A stretch of DNA of 64,000 bases from JADJNW01 sp033761835 (GCA_033761835.1 JANRME010000304.1:1-64000), one strand, 5' to 3'. Counted from the first letter of the stretch, positions 27,229 through 34,490 are shown. A program made the numbers and translations. The notes: generated by a model from the letters alone, not told the origin.

Positions 27229-27747
27229 TCATTCTTCCTTAAACCAACCCGCATACTTGATATAAGCATTGGCAATGCGTTCAATCGTATCTTTGAATTG
27301 TGCTTCGCTGATGGCTTTTACTTTTTTGGCGGGTACGCCAGCATAAATATGTCCAGATTCGCAATGTGTATTTTCCAAAATAACTGCTCCAGCAGCGATT
27401 AAAACATTGCTTTCGACTATCGCGTGGTCCATCACAATAGCACCCATCCCGATCAGCACATTATCATGCAAAGTGCAGCCATGCACAAGCGCCCTGTGCC
27501 CGATGGAAACATTATTCCCAATGGTCGTAGCGGCCCGCTCAAAAGTACCGTGAATGATGGCTCCGTCCTGGATATTAACTTTATTTCCAATACGTATGCT
27601 ATTTACATCGCCACGTACGACCGCCTGAAACCAAACACTACAATCATCGCCCATGATCAAATCGCCAATCAGTGTGGCATTTTCAGCGAAAAAACAATTG
27701 CTTCCGTATTGAGGTGTAAACCCGCGAACACTTTTGATCAGAGCCAT
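27229..27747 (-). CDS. Gamma-class carbonic anhydrase family protein
   Basis: 172-aa left-handed beta-helix protein of hexapeptide repeats. The zinc-ligand region is complete ('NIQDGAIIHG' and 'VSIGHRALVHGCTLHDNVLIGMGAIVMDHA', three His). It is close to the YrdA/PaaY group, for which carbonic anhydrase or thioesterase activity has been reported in some members. Its leader (27748-27800, minus strand) is a CAATATCCAACAACTAATTT-type word repeat that overlaps the 3' end of the GNAT gene. Confidence 0.85.
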   Translation of the reverse strand: MALIKSVRGFTPQYGSNCFFAENATLIGDLIMGDDCSVWFQAVVRGDVNSIRIGNKVNIQDGAIIHGTFERAATTIGNNVSIGHRALVHGCTLHDNVLIGMGAIVMDHAIVESNVLIAAGAVILENTHCESGHIYAGVPAKKVKAISEAQFKDTIERIANAYIKYAGWFKEE

Positions 27748-27768
27748 TTTTGATGAATTAGAAATTGA

Positions 27769-28287
27769 TTATTGGAAATTAGTTGTTGGATATTGGTTGA
27801 TATGAACTTCATATTTTTCTTCTTGAACGGTGCGACCCCACATCGTCGTTTCTTTTTGGAAAATATTGACAAAACCAAAAGATTCGTAGAGTTTAATGGC
27901 AACCGTTTGTTCGCTAATAGTTTGTAATATTACAGATGTATAACCTGCTGTTTTACAGAAATCCATGGCTGATTGCATCAGGCGTTTGCCAAGCCCCAAA
28001 CCACGCAAATCCGGCGAAAGCAAGAACCACCTAAGCTGTGCCTGGGTTTCAGAAATATTTACAATGGCAATACTGCCCTTTACCATATCGTCTTTCTCCA
28101 CTAACCAAATGCGTTCTCGCGCATTCATATTTTTGATAAAATGCGATAAAGGCTCCGCTACATAAGCATCGAAGGTATAATCGAAGCCACGTTCCTGTCC
28201 ATATAGCACCCCGTGCCAATAGACAATAGCGCCTATATCGCCGGGCTTGAGTTCATTGCGGATGACGACGTCTTGACCTGGATTCAT
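27769..28287 (-). CDS. GNAT-family N-acetyltransferase
   Basis: 172 aa. Acetyl-CoA-binding motif A is present as 'LRWFLLSPDLRGLGLGKRLMQSAMDFCKTAGYTSVILQT', preceded by the beta strands of the GNAT fold and followed by 'AIKLYESFGFVNIFQKET'. The N-terminus 'IRNELKPGDIGAIVYWHGVLYGQERGFDYTFDAYVAEPL' is like the acetyltransferase half of MarR-GNAT fusion proteins, but the MarR half is absent. The last dozen residues (VHINQYPTTNFQ) are encoded by the reiterated leader of the next gene, so the natural C-terminus may be recently extended. A minus-strand TATGTTTG (28306-28313) is a plausible -7 box. Confidence 0.85.
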   Translation of the reverse strand: MNPGQDVVIRNELKPGDIGAIVYWHGVLYGQERGFDYTFDAYVAEPLSHFIKNMNARERIWLVEKDDMVKGSIAIVNISETQAQLRWFLLSPDLRGLGLGKRLMQSAMDFCKTAGYTSVILQTISEQTVAIKLYESFGFVNIFQKETTMWGRTVQEEKYEVHINQYPTTNFQ

Positions 28288-28352
28288 GTACTACTTTTGT
28301 ACTTTCAAACATAGCGATTTTCTGTGAATTCAAAGCATTCATTTACAAAACC

Positions 28353-28368
28353 AATGACTTTGGTCATT
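28353..28368 (+). promoter_or_regulatory. Short palindrome upstream of stress cluster
   Basis: AATGAC-TTTG-GTCATT is a perfect 6-4-6 palindrome 53 bp before the first gene of the stress cluster. The TGAC-N4-GTCA shape is that of a CRP/FNR-family site; this is inference. Confidence 0.4.
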
Positions 28369-28420
28369 TCAATTTAACTATACAATAATTAATATTGAAA
28401 ATACAAGAAAAGTGAAAATT

Positions 28421-28840
28421 ATGAAAAAACAAACAGGAATATGGATCGATTCGCGGGAAGCGATTGTGGTTCAATTGAATAAAAAAGATGCTATGGTTTT
28501 ACGTATCGAGTCCGAAATCGAAAATTTCAACGTTGTAGGCGGTTCCCGCTCAAAGACAGAATGGGGCCCACGCGAAGAAGTATCGGAAAGCAAATATGTA
28601 GAGCGCCGCAAACACCAGGAAAAGGATTATTTCGAACAGGTAATGGAAGCAGTAAATGAAGCCGATGAATTGTACATCTTCGGCCCAGCCGAGGCCAAGA
28701 CCCGTTTAGCGAAAATCATAGAAGCGAGCAATACGTTCCATCCGAAATTGCTAAATATCGAAACCGCTGATAGCATGACCGAAAACCAGATTGTCGCACA
28801 AGTAAAAGCATTTTTTGAATCTATTGGTAACGAAAATTGA
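28421..28840 (+). CDS. eRF1/host-attachment-like small protein
   Basis: 139 aa. The pattern 'TGIWIDSREAIVVQLN... VVGGSRSKTEWGPREEVSESKYVERRKHQEKDYFEQVMEAVNEADELYIFGPAEAKTRLAKIIE' resembles the bacterial eRF1/Pelota-like (baeRF) C-terminal domain seen in short stress-associated proteins. I assign it on pattern only. The frame opens at a GTG (28412), but the ATG at 28421 is the better start. It heads a run Hsp20, rhodanese, UspA, suggesting a stress or ribosome-rescue role. Confidence 0.6.
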   Translation: MKKQTGIWIDSREAIVVQLNKKDAMVLRIESEIENFNVVGGSRSKTEWGPREEVSESKYVERRKHQEKDYFEQVMEAVNEADELYIFGPAEAKTRLAKIIEASNTFHPKLLNIETADSMTENQIVAQVKAFFESIGNEN

Positions 28841-28944
28841 TAAAAATCAAGCGATTAGATGACAAACAACACTTCGTGTACCAACGATTATGGACAATTT
28901 GGCAATGATTTCAAAGCTATTCAGTATAACCTAAAAACAAAGCC

Positions 28945-29391
28945 ATGTTACGAGCTAAAATTAGAAACAGAGCCTTTGATCGAATGGGAGAAAATTTTGC
29001 TCATTTGATTGACCCCGATCACTTTTTGGGTAGAACTGCCTTTGATATTCCGTATCACAAAGAGATGCCTCCTGCTAATATTCGAAAGGAAGGTAAAATT
29101 TTTGAATTGGAATTGGCGGTGCCAGGCTTCACAAAAGACGAACTGGAAGTGATCGTAAAAGATGGCGTTTTGACTATTCGTGGAGAACGCAGTAGATCAG
29201 AGCATTCAGAAACCTCCCAATACATCCTGGAAGAATTTAATTACAATTCATTCGAGCGCTCTTTTCGCTTGGCTGAGAATGTGGCACAGGAAGATATTGT
29301 TGCCAAGTACGAAAATGGCTTACTCAAACTGACTTTTATTGACGTACCGGAAGAAGAAGAACGCAATTATCGGAAAGTCAAAGTAGAATAG
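28945..29391 (+). CDS. Hsp20-family small heat-shock protein
   Basis: 148-aa ATP-independent chaperone. The alpha-crystallin domain spans about residues 40-145 ('MPPANIRKEGKIFELELAVPGFTKDELEVIVKDGVLTIRGERS... FERSFRLAENVAQEDIVAKYENGLLKLTFI'), with the usual ENGLL turn. The C-terminus lacks an evident IxI anchor, reading 'EERNYRKVKVE'. The rhodanese-like gene starts two bases after its stop. Confidence 0.93.
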   Translation: MLRAKIRNRAFDRMGENFAHLIDPDHFLGRTAFDIPYHKEMPPANIRKEGKIFELELAVPGFTKDELEVIVKDGVLTIRGERSRSEHSETSQYILEEFNYNSFERSFRLAENVAQEDIVAKYENGLLKLTFIDVPEEEERNYRKVKVE

Positions 29392-29392
29392 T

Positions 29393-29713
29393 ATGAAACT
29401 AAGATGGTTATTGACCATGATGAATTTGTTTGGAACATTTGACATCAGAGATGCCATGCGGTCAGGAGCCGTTATTGTTGATGTGCGAACGGAGGCGGAG
29501 TATGTCGGGTTTCACATCAAAGGTGCGTTCAATATTCCTTACGATGAGATTGAAAAAAGCATCGAAACAATTCAATCGTGGCACAAACCAATTATTGTTT
29601 ACAGCACTTATGGCTTGCGCGGCAGGCTTGCTGCTAAAAAACTGCGCAAATATGGCATTGCAGTATGGCCCAGCACCCGCGACCAATTGTGTGAACTCTT
29701 GGCTTCTACCTGA
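29393..29713 (+). CDS. Rhodanese-like protein lacking the catalytic Cys
   Basis: 106-aa single rhodanese domain: 'VIVDVRTEAEYVGFHIKGAFNIPYDEI' and 'KPIIVYSTYGLRGRLAAKKLRKYGI'. The active-site loop normally reads Cys-x(4)-R; here the Cys position is Ser71 (VYSTYGLR), so sulfurtransferase activity is not expected. It begins 1 bp after the hsp20 stop and is surely cotranscribed with it. A short hydrophobic N-terminus (MKLRWLLTMMNLF) precedes the domain. Confidence 0.82.
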   Translation: MKLRWLLTMMNLFGTFDIRDAMRSGAVIVDVRTEAEYVGFHIKGAFNIPYDEIEKSIETIQSWHKPIIVYSTYGLRGRLAAKKLRKYGIAVWPSTRDQLCELLAST

Positions 29714-29800
29714 TATTTTATTGCGCCAATCCTGGCATGTTACACTTGTATTTGATTTTTAATATTTTGCTAAATGGTAAATGATTAATTATCAATAATT

Positions 29801-30691
29801 ATGACACCACGTAAATTTCGCCGAATTCTGCTTGCCCTTGATTTGTCGGAGATGGACAAAACACTGCTGCGCTACATTGCTGAGATGCACCAGGTGTTGG
29901 GTGCTGAAAAAATTTACTTCCTGCATATCATGCCAGACTTTACTGCTCCTAAAAACATAGATGTCGATTTTCATAAATTGTTTTCATCAGAATACCCAGT
30001 AGATGAGAAAGTAAGGGATAAAATTGCCTTGGATGTGCAAGAATTTTTTGGGAACTCAAGAGATGTAGAATTGACAGTGGAAGTGGTAGAAGGCAGACCT
30101 TATGATAAACTATTGCACTGGATTGAGGTCAAGGAAATAGATTTGTTGGTTGTTGGACACAAAATGGCCAGCCAAGGAAGTGGCATTATGCCTCGACGCG
30201 TAGCTCGCCGTGCCAAATGCAGTATTTTATTTGTATCGGAAAAACCGAGCATACCCAACCATGTATTGGTGCCGATAGATTTCTCTGATAACTCCGTTCG
30301 GGCTTTGCAATTTGCAGTACAACTCGATCACAATTTGCCGGATGCAAGCGTCACCGCCTTGCACGTTGTAGAGGCCCCTCCCGAAAAATATTATATGCGG
30401 ACCACTCCAGTGAGCGGCTTTAGAGCTATGCTGACCGAAGCTGCTAAAAAGGCTTATCATAAGATGATCGAAGATAATGGATTAACGGATAATGCTATTA
30501 ATGCAGCTTTTTTGGAAGATGATTACATCAGCATTACTACACGGATTACGGATTTTATAGATAATAATTTGGTTGATTTGGTGGTGATTGGCGCACAAGG
30601 GCATACTGCTTTTGAACATTTTATTTACGGCAGTGTAACCGAGAAACTGGTAGAGCAATGCGAAAAAAAACCAATTCTTGTGATCAGATAA
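29801..30691 (+). CDS. Tandem universal stress protein (UspA)
   Basis: 296 aa containing two Usp domains (about 1-145 and 146-296). The second has a textbook ATP-binding loop 'VIGAQGHTAFEHFIYGSVTEKLV' (G-x2-G-x9-G-S); the first is looser ('VVGHKMASQGSGIMPRRVARR'), with Arg/Ser replacing the GS, so probably only one half binds nucleotide. Last gene of the stress cluster, closed by the hairpin at 30742-30776. Confidence 0.9.
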   Translation: MTPRKFRRILLALDLSEMDKTLLRYIAEMHQVLGAEKIYFLHIMPDFTAPKNIDVDFHKLFSSEYPVDEKVRDKIALDVQEFFGNSRDVELTVEVVEGRPYDKLLHWIEVKEIDLLVVGHKMASQGSGIMPRRVARRAKCSILFVSEKPSIPNHVLVPIDFSDNSVRALQFAVQLDHNLPDASVTALHVVEAPPEKYYMRTTPVSGFRAMLTEAAKKAYHKMIEDNGLTDNAINAAFLEDDYISITTRITDFIDNNLVDLVVIGAQGHTAFEHFIYGSVTEKLVEQCEKKPILVIR

Positions 30692-30741
30692 AGTCTTTAC
30701 GCATTCAATTAACTCTAAAAAGATATTTTGAGAAAAATTAA

Positions 30742-30776
30742 AGCCATTCTCGATTCCGAGAATGGCTCTTTTGTTT
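30742..30776 (+). terminator. Rho-independent terminator of stress cluster
   Basis: Perfect 11-bp stem AGCCATTCTCG / CGAGAATGGCT (30742-30752 and 30757-30767), 4-nt loop, then CTTTTGTTTT. Confidence 0.9.
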
Positions 30777-30821
30777 TCTGGTTTTTGAAGCTTAAATTTT
30801 CCGACTTCGTACTTCGAAAGA

Positions 30822-31655
30822 TTATCTTCTCCAACGAGGCTCGATGCGAATGACGCGAGTCTCACCATTTGGCAACGTGACCTGTGCTTTGTTGTCACAA
30901 TCTTCACCGCCGAAGCCGTAGTCAATCGTAAATACATTGCCGTTTCTATTCACTTGGCGGATACCATTGCCAACCCAAGGGCAGATTTTTGCTTTGATAA
31001 GTGGCTCGATAATTTCGGAACTGTAGGTTTTGCCATCGCGATTCGTGCCGGAAGAAGAACCTTCAATTTTAACAACATCGTCGAACATTCTCGGTGTATT
31101 TGCACCAAGGATTACTGTGTAAGTGTGCTCCGCTTCCCACATCGCTACATCTCCATCAGGATAAGTGATTTTATGCTCAAAACCGCGTGTAAAAGAGCTA
31201 TTACCGTTATTGGTTAGTGTCGTAGTGCCTTCAAGCTTCGCGCCATCCACGTAGTAGTCTACAAAAGTAATGGTGCGGGTTGCGCCGGTTTGATTTAATG
31301 GGGCACTTTGTACAATCACAATTTTACCCTTTTTCTCTCTACCGCGTGGAGAAGTACAGCCATCGCCGTAGTCAATCGTGATTGTTTTGGGGAAAGTCAT
31401 AGTATCTGCTGGCTCGATGGTGCGAGTTGGGCAATCTTCGCGTACTTCCACACCGCCTTCAGCCATGATACCATTCTCGATCAATTCTTCGATTTCATCT
31501 TCGGCATCTAATACAAGGTCTTCAACAGCAGTAAGGTCTTCGGTAGTAATAACATCTTCGTTGAGCGAGTCAGTATTGTCATCGTCTTTATTACAAGCGG
31601 CAAATGTCAAAATCAAACCCAACAAGAGCATGGATAGAAATGAAAACTTTTTCAT
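30822..31655 (-). CDS. Hypothetical lipoprotein
   Basis: 277 aa. Lipoprotein signal MKKFSFLSMLLLGLILTFAAC followed by an acidic stretch (NKDDDNTDSLNEDV). The mature part is beta-rich and contains 'TMTFPKTITIDYGDGCTSPRGREKKGKIVIVQSAP' and 'HTYTVILGANTPRMFDDVVKIEGSSSGTNRDGKTYSSEIIEPLIKAKICPWVGNGIRQVNRNGNVFTIDYGFGGEDCDNKAQVTLPNGE', with two similar 'IDYG(D/F)G..C' segments that look like internal repeats. I associate this pattern with Bacteroidota but know no function. Confidence 0.75.
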   Translation of the reverse strand: MKKFSFLSMLLLGLILTFAACNKDDDNTDSLNEDVITTEDLTAVEDLVLDAEDEIEELIENGIMAEGGVEVREDCPTRTIEPADTMTFPKTITIDYGDGCTSPRGREKKGKIVIVQSAPLNQTGATRTITFVDYYVDGAKLEGTTTLTNNGNSSFTRGFEHKITYPDGDVAMWEAEHTYTVILGANTPRMFDDVVKIEGSSSGTNRDGKTYSSEIIEPLIKAKICPWVGNGIRQVNRNGNVFTIDYGFGGEDCDNKAQVTLPNGETRVIRIEPRWRR

Positions 31656-31963
31656 GGTAGATTGAACTTTTTTTGGTTAAATAATGAATGAAATACTTTT
31701 GTTAAAATAATCGCCACGTACAAAAAATTAAAAGATTGATAATCAATAAACTGAATATTAATCAATAATCAATTGTAAATAGACAATTATAGATTGGGGC
31801 TGTTAATGTGCACACTATCAGCAAGTTAAAATTGTCAATTTAAATATTTTTGTATTATTTTGTTGACATCAGATAGACTTGGCATTTCGATTAAGGTTTA
31901 ATGCGGTTTAAAAAAATTTTCAAATAAATTTTAATAACCTGGAGTGTCCTATATTTCGCTTCT
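31656..31963. other. AT-rich intergenic region upstream of pyrR
   Basis: No gene found. Contains ATTGATAATCAATAAAC-type reiteration (31733-31790). No attenuator hairpin of the PyrR-binding type was recognised. Confidence 0.4.
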
Positions 31964-31971
31964 TATCTTTG
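31964..31971 (+). promoter_or_regulatory. -7 promoter element of pyrR (leaderless start)
   Basis: TATCTTTG, a perfect TAnnTTTG match, ends only 6 bp before the ATG at 31978, placing the expected transcription start at or next to the start codon. Confidence 0.55.
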
Positions 31972-31977
31972 CTTCCG

Positions 31978-32523
31978 ATGAATGAAGGAAGGGTCATATT
32001 AAACCAAGAAAGATTCGCACTCACAATTGAACGACTTTGCCAGCAATTGATTGAAGAGTACGATGATTTTAACGCTACCTGTCTGGTAGGCATTCAAACT
32101 GGTGGCGCAGTGCTGACCGATCGTTTGTGTCAAAGAATTCAGGAAATTCTTGGAATTCCCAAATTGGCAAGCGGCAAGCTGGATATTACTTTTTATCGCG
32201 ATGATTTTCGCCGCAGAGATAAACCACTCGCGCCGAGCGCCACTGAAATGGATTTTATCGTAGAGGATAAAAATGTGGTGTTGATCGATGATGTATTGTA
32301 CACGGGGCGCACGACGCAAGCCGCGCTCACTGCGCTCAATCATTTTGGCCGGCCGCGCTCGGTAGAATTATTGGTGATGGTTGATCGAAGATTCAATCGG
32401 CATTTGCCGGTGCAGCCCGATTTTGTTGGGATTGTCATAGACGCACTCGACGAAGCCTACGTGCGCGTGGAATGGCAGGAAGAAAATGGCGAAGATCGAA
32501 TTTTATTGTTTGCAGATAAATGA
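31978..32523 (+). CDS. pyrR: PyrR: uracil phosphoribosyltransferase/pyr regulator
   Basis: Type I phosphoribosyltransferase; PyrR proteins convert uracil plus PRPP to UMP and in Gram-positives attenuate pyr transcription. The PRPP loop 'VVLIDDVLYTGRTTQAAL' and 'GIQTGGAVLTDRL' are clear, as is the C-terminal 'RHLPVQPDFVGI'. The frame opens at TTG 31969, which lies inside the -7 box, so the ATG at 31978 is the real start. pyrB follows 91 bp downstream. Since the mRNA appears leaderless, RNA-binding control upstream of pyrR is unlikely; an effect on the pyrR-pyrB spacer remains possible. Confidence 0.92.
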   Translation: MNEGRVILNQERFALTIERLCQQLIEEYDDFNATCLVGIQTGGAVLTDRLCQRIQEILGIPKLASGKLDITFYRDDFRRRDKPLAPSATEMDFIVEDKNVVLIDDVLYTGRTTQAALTALNHFGRPRSVELLVMVDRRFNRHLPVQPDFVGIVIDALDEAYVRVEWQEENGEDRILLFADK

Positions 32524-32614
32524 GTTGGTTAATTTTTATTTGTTATCAAGTTTTCTTGTTCTCTATGTCACGCAGTCTGGCATCTTTAAATCTGGCATCT
32601 GGCATCTTTAAAAT

Positions 32615-33547
32615 ATGAGCATAACACAAGAACTGAGTACGAAACACTTACTGGGCATCAAATACCTCAACCCCGAGGACATACATCTTATTTTTGAAAC
32701 CGCCGACAGCTTTAAAGAAGTTATCAACCGCCCTATCAAAAAAGTCCCTTCGCTCCGAGATATTACCATTGTTAATTTGTTTTTTGAAGATTCTACCCGT
32801 ACGCGCATTTCCTTCGAGCTTGCGGAGAAGCGCCTTTCTGCAGATGTACTCAATTTCTCAGCATCTTCTTCTTCTGTGAAAAAAGGGGAGACCTTACTTG
32901 ATACCGTCAATAATATCCTTTCCATGAAAGTGGATATGGTCGTGATGCGCCATCCCGCGCCTGGAGCGCCACATTTTCTGGCTCGCCATATCGACGCCAA
33001 TATTATCAATGCTGGTGATGGCACACACGAGCACCCCACCCAAGCTTTGCTCGATGCTTATTCTATTCGTGAGAAACTCGGTACTTTAGAAGGTAAGAAG
33101 GTGGCTATATTTGGAGATATTCTACACTCCAGGGTAGCTTTAAGCAATATCTTTTGTCTAAAGAAATTGGGTGCAGAAGTCATTGTCTGCGGCCCGCCGA
33201 CTTTGATTCCAAAACATATTCATGAACTGGGAGTTGGTGTAGAATACAATGTACGCAAAGCCTTGGAATGGTGTGATGTAGCGAATATTCTTCGCATTCA
33301 ATTAGAACGGCAGGACATCAAATACTTTCCTTCTCTCCGTGAATACGCGCAATATTTTGGCATCAACAAAGCCCTACTCGACAGCTTGAACAAACCCATC
33401 GTCATCATGCACCCCGGCCCGATCAATCGCGGCGTGGAAATCACCAGCGATGTCGCTGATTCTGAGCATTCTATCATTTTACAACAAGTAGAAAACGGTG
33501 TAGCCGTGCGCATGGCGGTGCTGTATTTGCTGGCAGCGCGAGGGTGA
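32615..33547 (+). CDS. pyrB: Aspartate carbamoyltransferase catalytic subunit
   Basis: Catalyses carbamoyl phosphate plus aspartate to N-carbamoyl aspartate in pyrimidine synthesis. Carbamoyl-phosphate loop 'FFEDSTRTRISFELAEKRL', 'HPTQALLDAYSIREKLG', 'FGDILHSRVALSN' and aspartate-binding 'MHPGPINRGVEI' are all visible; 310 aa is normal. No pyrI follows. The C-terminal codons (RMAVLYLLAARG) lie in a 37-bp sequence that is repeated perfectly at 34374-34410 beyond the toxin-antitoxin pair. The leader is a TCTGGCATCTGGCATCTT word repeat. Confidence 0.95.
   Translation: MSITQELSTKHLLGIKYLNPEDIHLIFETADSFKEVINRPIKKVPSLRDITIVNLFFEDSTRTRISFELAEKRLSADVLNFSASSSSVKKGETLLDTVNNILSMKVDMVVMRHPAPGAPHFLARHIDANIINAGDGTHEHPTQALLDAYSIREKLGTLEGKKVAIFGDILHSRVALSNIFCLKKLGAEVIVCGPPTLIPKHIHELGVGVEYNVRKALEWCDVANILRIQLERQDIKYFPSLREYAQYFGINKALLDSLNKPIVIMHPGPINRGVEITSDVADSEHSIILQQVENGVAVRMAVLYLLAARG
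33507..33543 (+). repeat. 37-bp direct repeat, copy 1 (3' end of pyrB)
   Basis: Runs from TGCGCATGG to CAGCGCGAGG and forms the last codons of pyrB. Identical over 37 bp to 34374-34410. The flanking bases differ at both ends. Confidence 0.95.
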
Positions 33548-33593
33548 TGTGCGGACACTGACAGGCAGGCAATCCGGCGCTAACTTTGGCTTA

Positions 33594-34025
33594 TTAATTC
33601 TTCAAAAGGCGAGTTCCGGTAAGTAATTCCAAGAAATCATCCGCAGAAATAACTGGGACACTAGGGAATGCAATATCTTTTAATGCCTTGAAATGGCGGT
33701 CTTCTGTAACGATAAAATCAGCATTGGCAGCAATGGCGCAGTCCACGAACTTATTATCATCGGGGTCTTCCCGAATTAAATTCCAAAAAAAGTATTTTGA
33801 AATCTGCACGGTATCTGGGGAATTTTCAATCGCTTTTAAGGTATTTTCTGCAACGCTTGGCCGAAGGCTGTATTTCTCTTGCAGTTTTTCGGCATATTCG
33901 GAAAGAATATCGGTTGTGACACAAAGCTCAAACCCGCCATTTAGAAAAGCATCGAAAATAGGATAATACGGAGTTCCAAAAGGAATGGAAACCAGTAACA
34001 CATTGGTATCCAATACGACTCTCAC
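33594..34025 (-). CDS. PIN-domain toxin of a toxin-antitoxin pair
   Basis: 143-aa PIN_3-type ribonuclease. Acidic residues expected for the metal site are present: 'VVLDTNVLLVS' (Asp6), 'DILSEYAEKL' (Glu), 'DDNKFVDCAIAANADFIVTEDRHF' (two Asp). It begins with GTG, overlapping the antitoxin stop as GTGA, and is preceded by a strong AAGGAG five bases upstream, an unusual Shine-Dalgarno site for this phylum that fits an acquired module. It targets RNA in vivo in related systems; the target here is unknown. Confidence 0.85.
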   Translation of the reverse strand: MRVVLDTNVLLVSIPFGTPYYPIFDAFLNGGFELCVTTDILSEYAEKLQEKYSLRPSVAENTLKAIENSPDTVQISKYFFWNLIREDPDDNKFVDCAIAANADFIVTEDRHFKALKDIAFPSVPVISADDFLELLTGTRLLKN

Positions 34026-34270
34026 TTTTGCTCCTTTTTATAGGGGGTGCGCATATTTTCTTGAAGCAGTTCTTGGGCATCATAGCCTTTCTTTTCCCAA
34101 ACTGCTTGCGCTTCGGCACTGGCTTTATCGGCAAAATATCGCGCTATCATCCTTTGAATAACCTTCAAATCTTCATCTGCAACACCATCCGCATAGAGCC
34201 TCAATAACTGAAGTTGCAGATTACTAAGTGGAAGAGAAAGTGGAGCGGCATTCGGTTCTTGTGCTTGCAT
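34022..34270 (-). CDS. Antitoxin partner of the PIN toxin
   Basis: 82 aa from the ATG at 34270 (the frame opens at TTG 34297). No named family recognised. The protein has a Leu-rich helix-forming segment 'SLPLSNLQLQLLRLYADGVADEDLKVIQRMIARYFADKASAEAQAVWEKKGYDAQEL', resembling small helical antitoxins that precede PIN_3 toxins. A polar toxin-neutralising tail (MRTPYKKEQK) follows. GTGA overlap with the toxin start shows coupling. A TAAATTTG -7 box lies 34 bp upstream. Confidence 0.75.
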   Translation of the reverse strand: MQAQEPNAAPLSLPLSNLQLQLLRLYADGVADEDLKVIQRMIARYFADKASAEAQAVWEKKGYDAQELLQENMRTPYKKEQK

Positions 34271-34304
34271 GTCCGTTGTTTTACGCTTAATGTGCAATGT
34301 TTAA

Positions 34305-34312
34305 CAAATTTA
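34305..34312 (-). promoter_or_regulatory. -7 promoter element of the toxin-antitoxin operon
   Basis: Minus-strand TAAATTTG matches TAnnTTTG and lies 34 bp before the antitoxin ATG. Confidence 0.45.
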
Positions 34313-34373
34313 GCCCTTTTTTGTCAAGGGGGCAATTCCTTTTTTCAAAAAAGATTAGTCAATCGCGCCAGAC

Positions 34374-34410
34374 TGCGCATGGCGGTGCTGTATTTGCTGG
34401 CAGCGCGAGG
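34374..34410 (+). repeat. 37-bp direct repeat, copy 2 (pyrB 3'-end remnant)
   Basis: Exact copy of 33507-33543, here without the rest of pyrB. It is still followed by an in-frame stop (GGATAA). Together the two copies bracket 830 bp holding the toxin-antitoxin pair. Confidence 0.95.
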
Positions 34411-34490
34411 ATAAAAATGCATTAAGCAGTTTCAATTAAAACGTCGATAAAAAAGTGCATCTAAAATGTCTATTTTAGAGTTATTCTTTT

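Noticed and set aside
34214..34414. Plus-strand frame ending in the duplicated pyrB C-terminus (MAVLYLLAARG)
   Set aside because: It is antisense to the antitoxin gene for much of its length and only its end matches pyrB. Best read as a by-product of the 37-bp repeat, not a gene.
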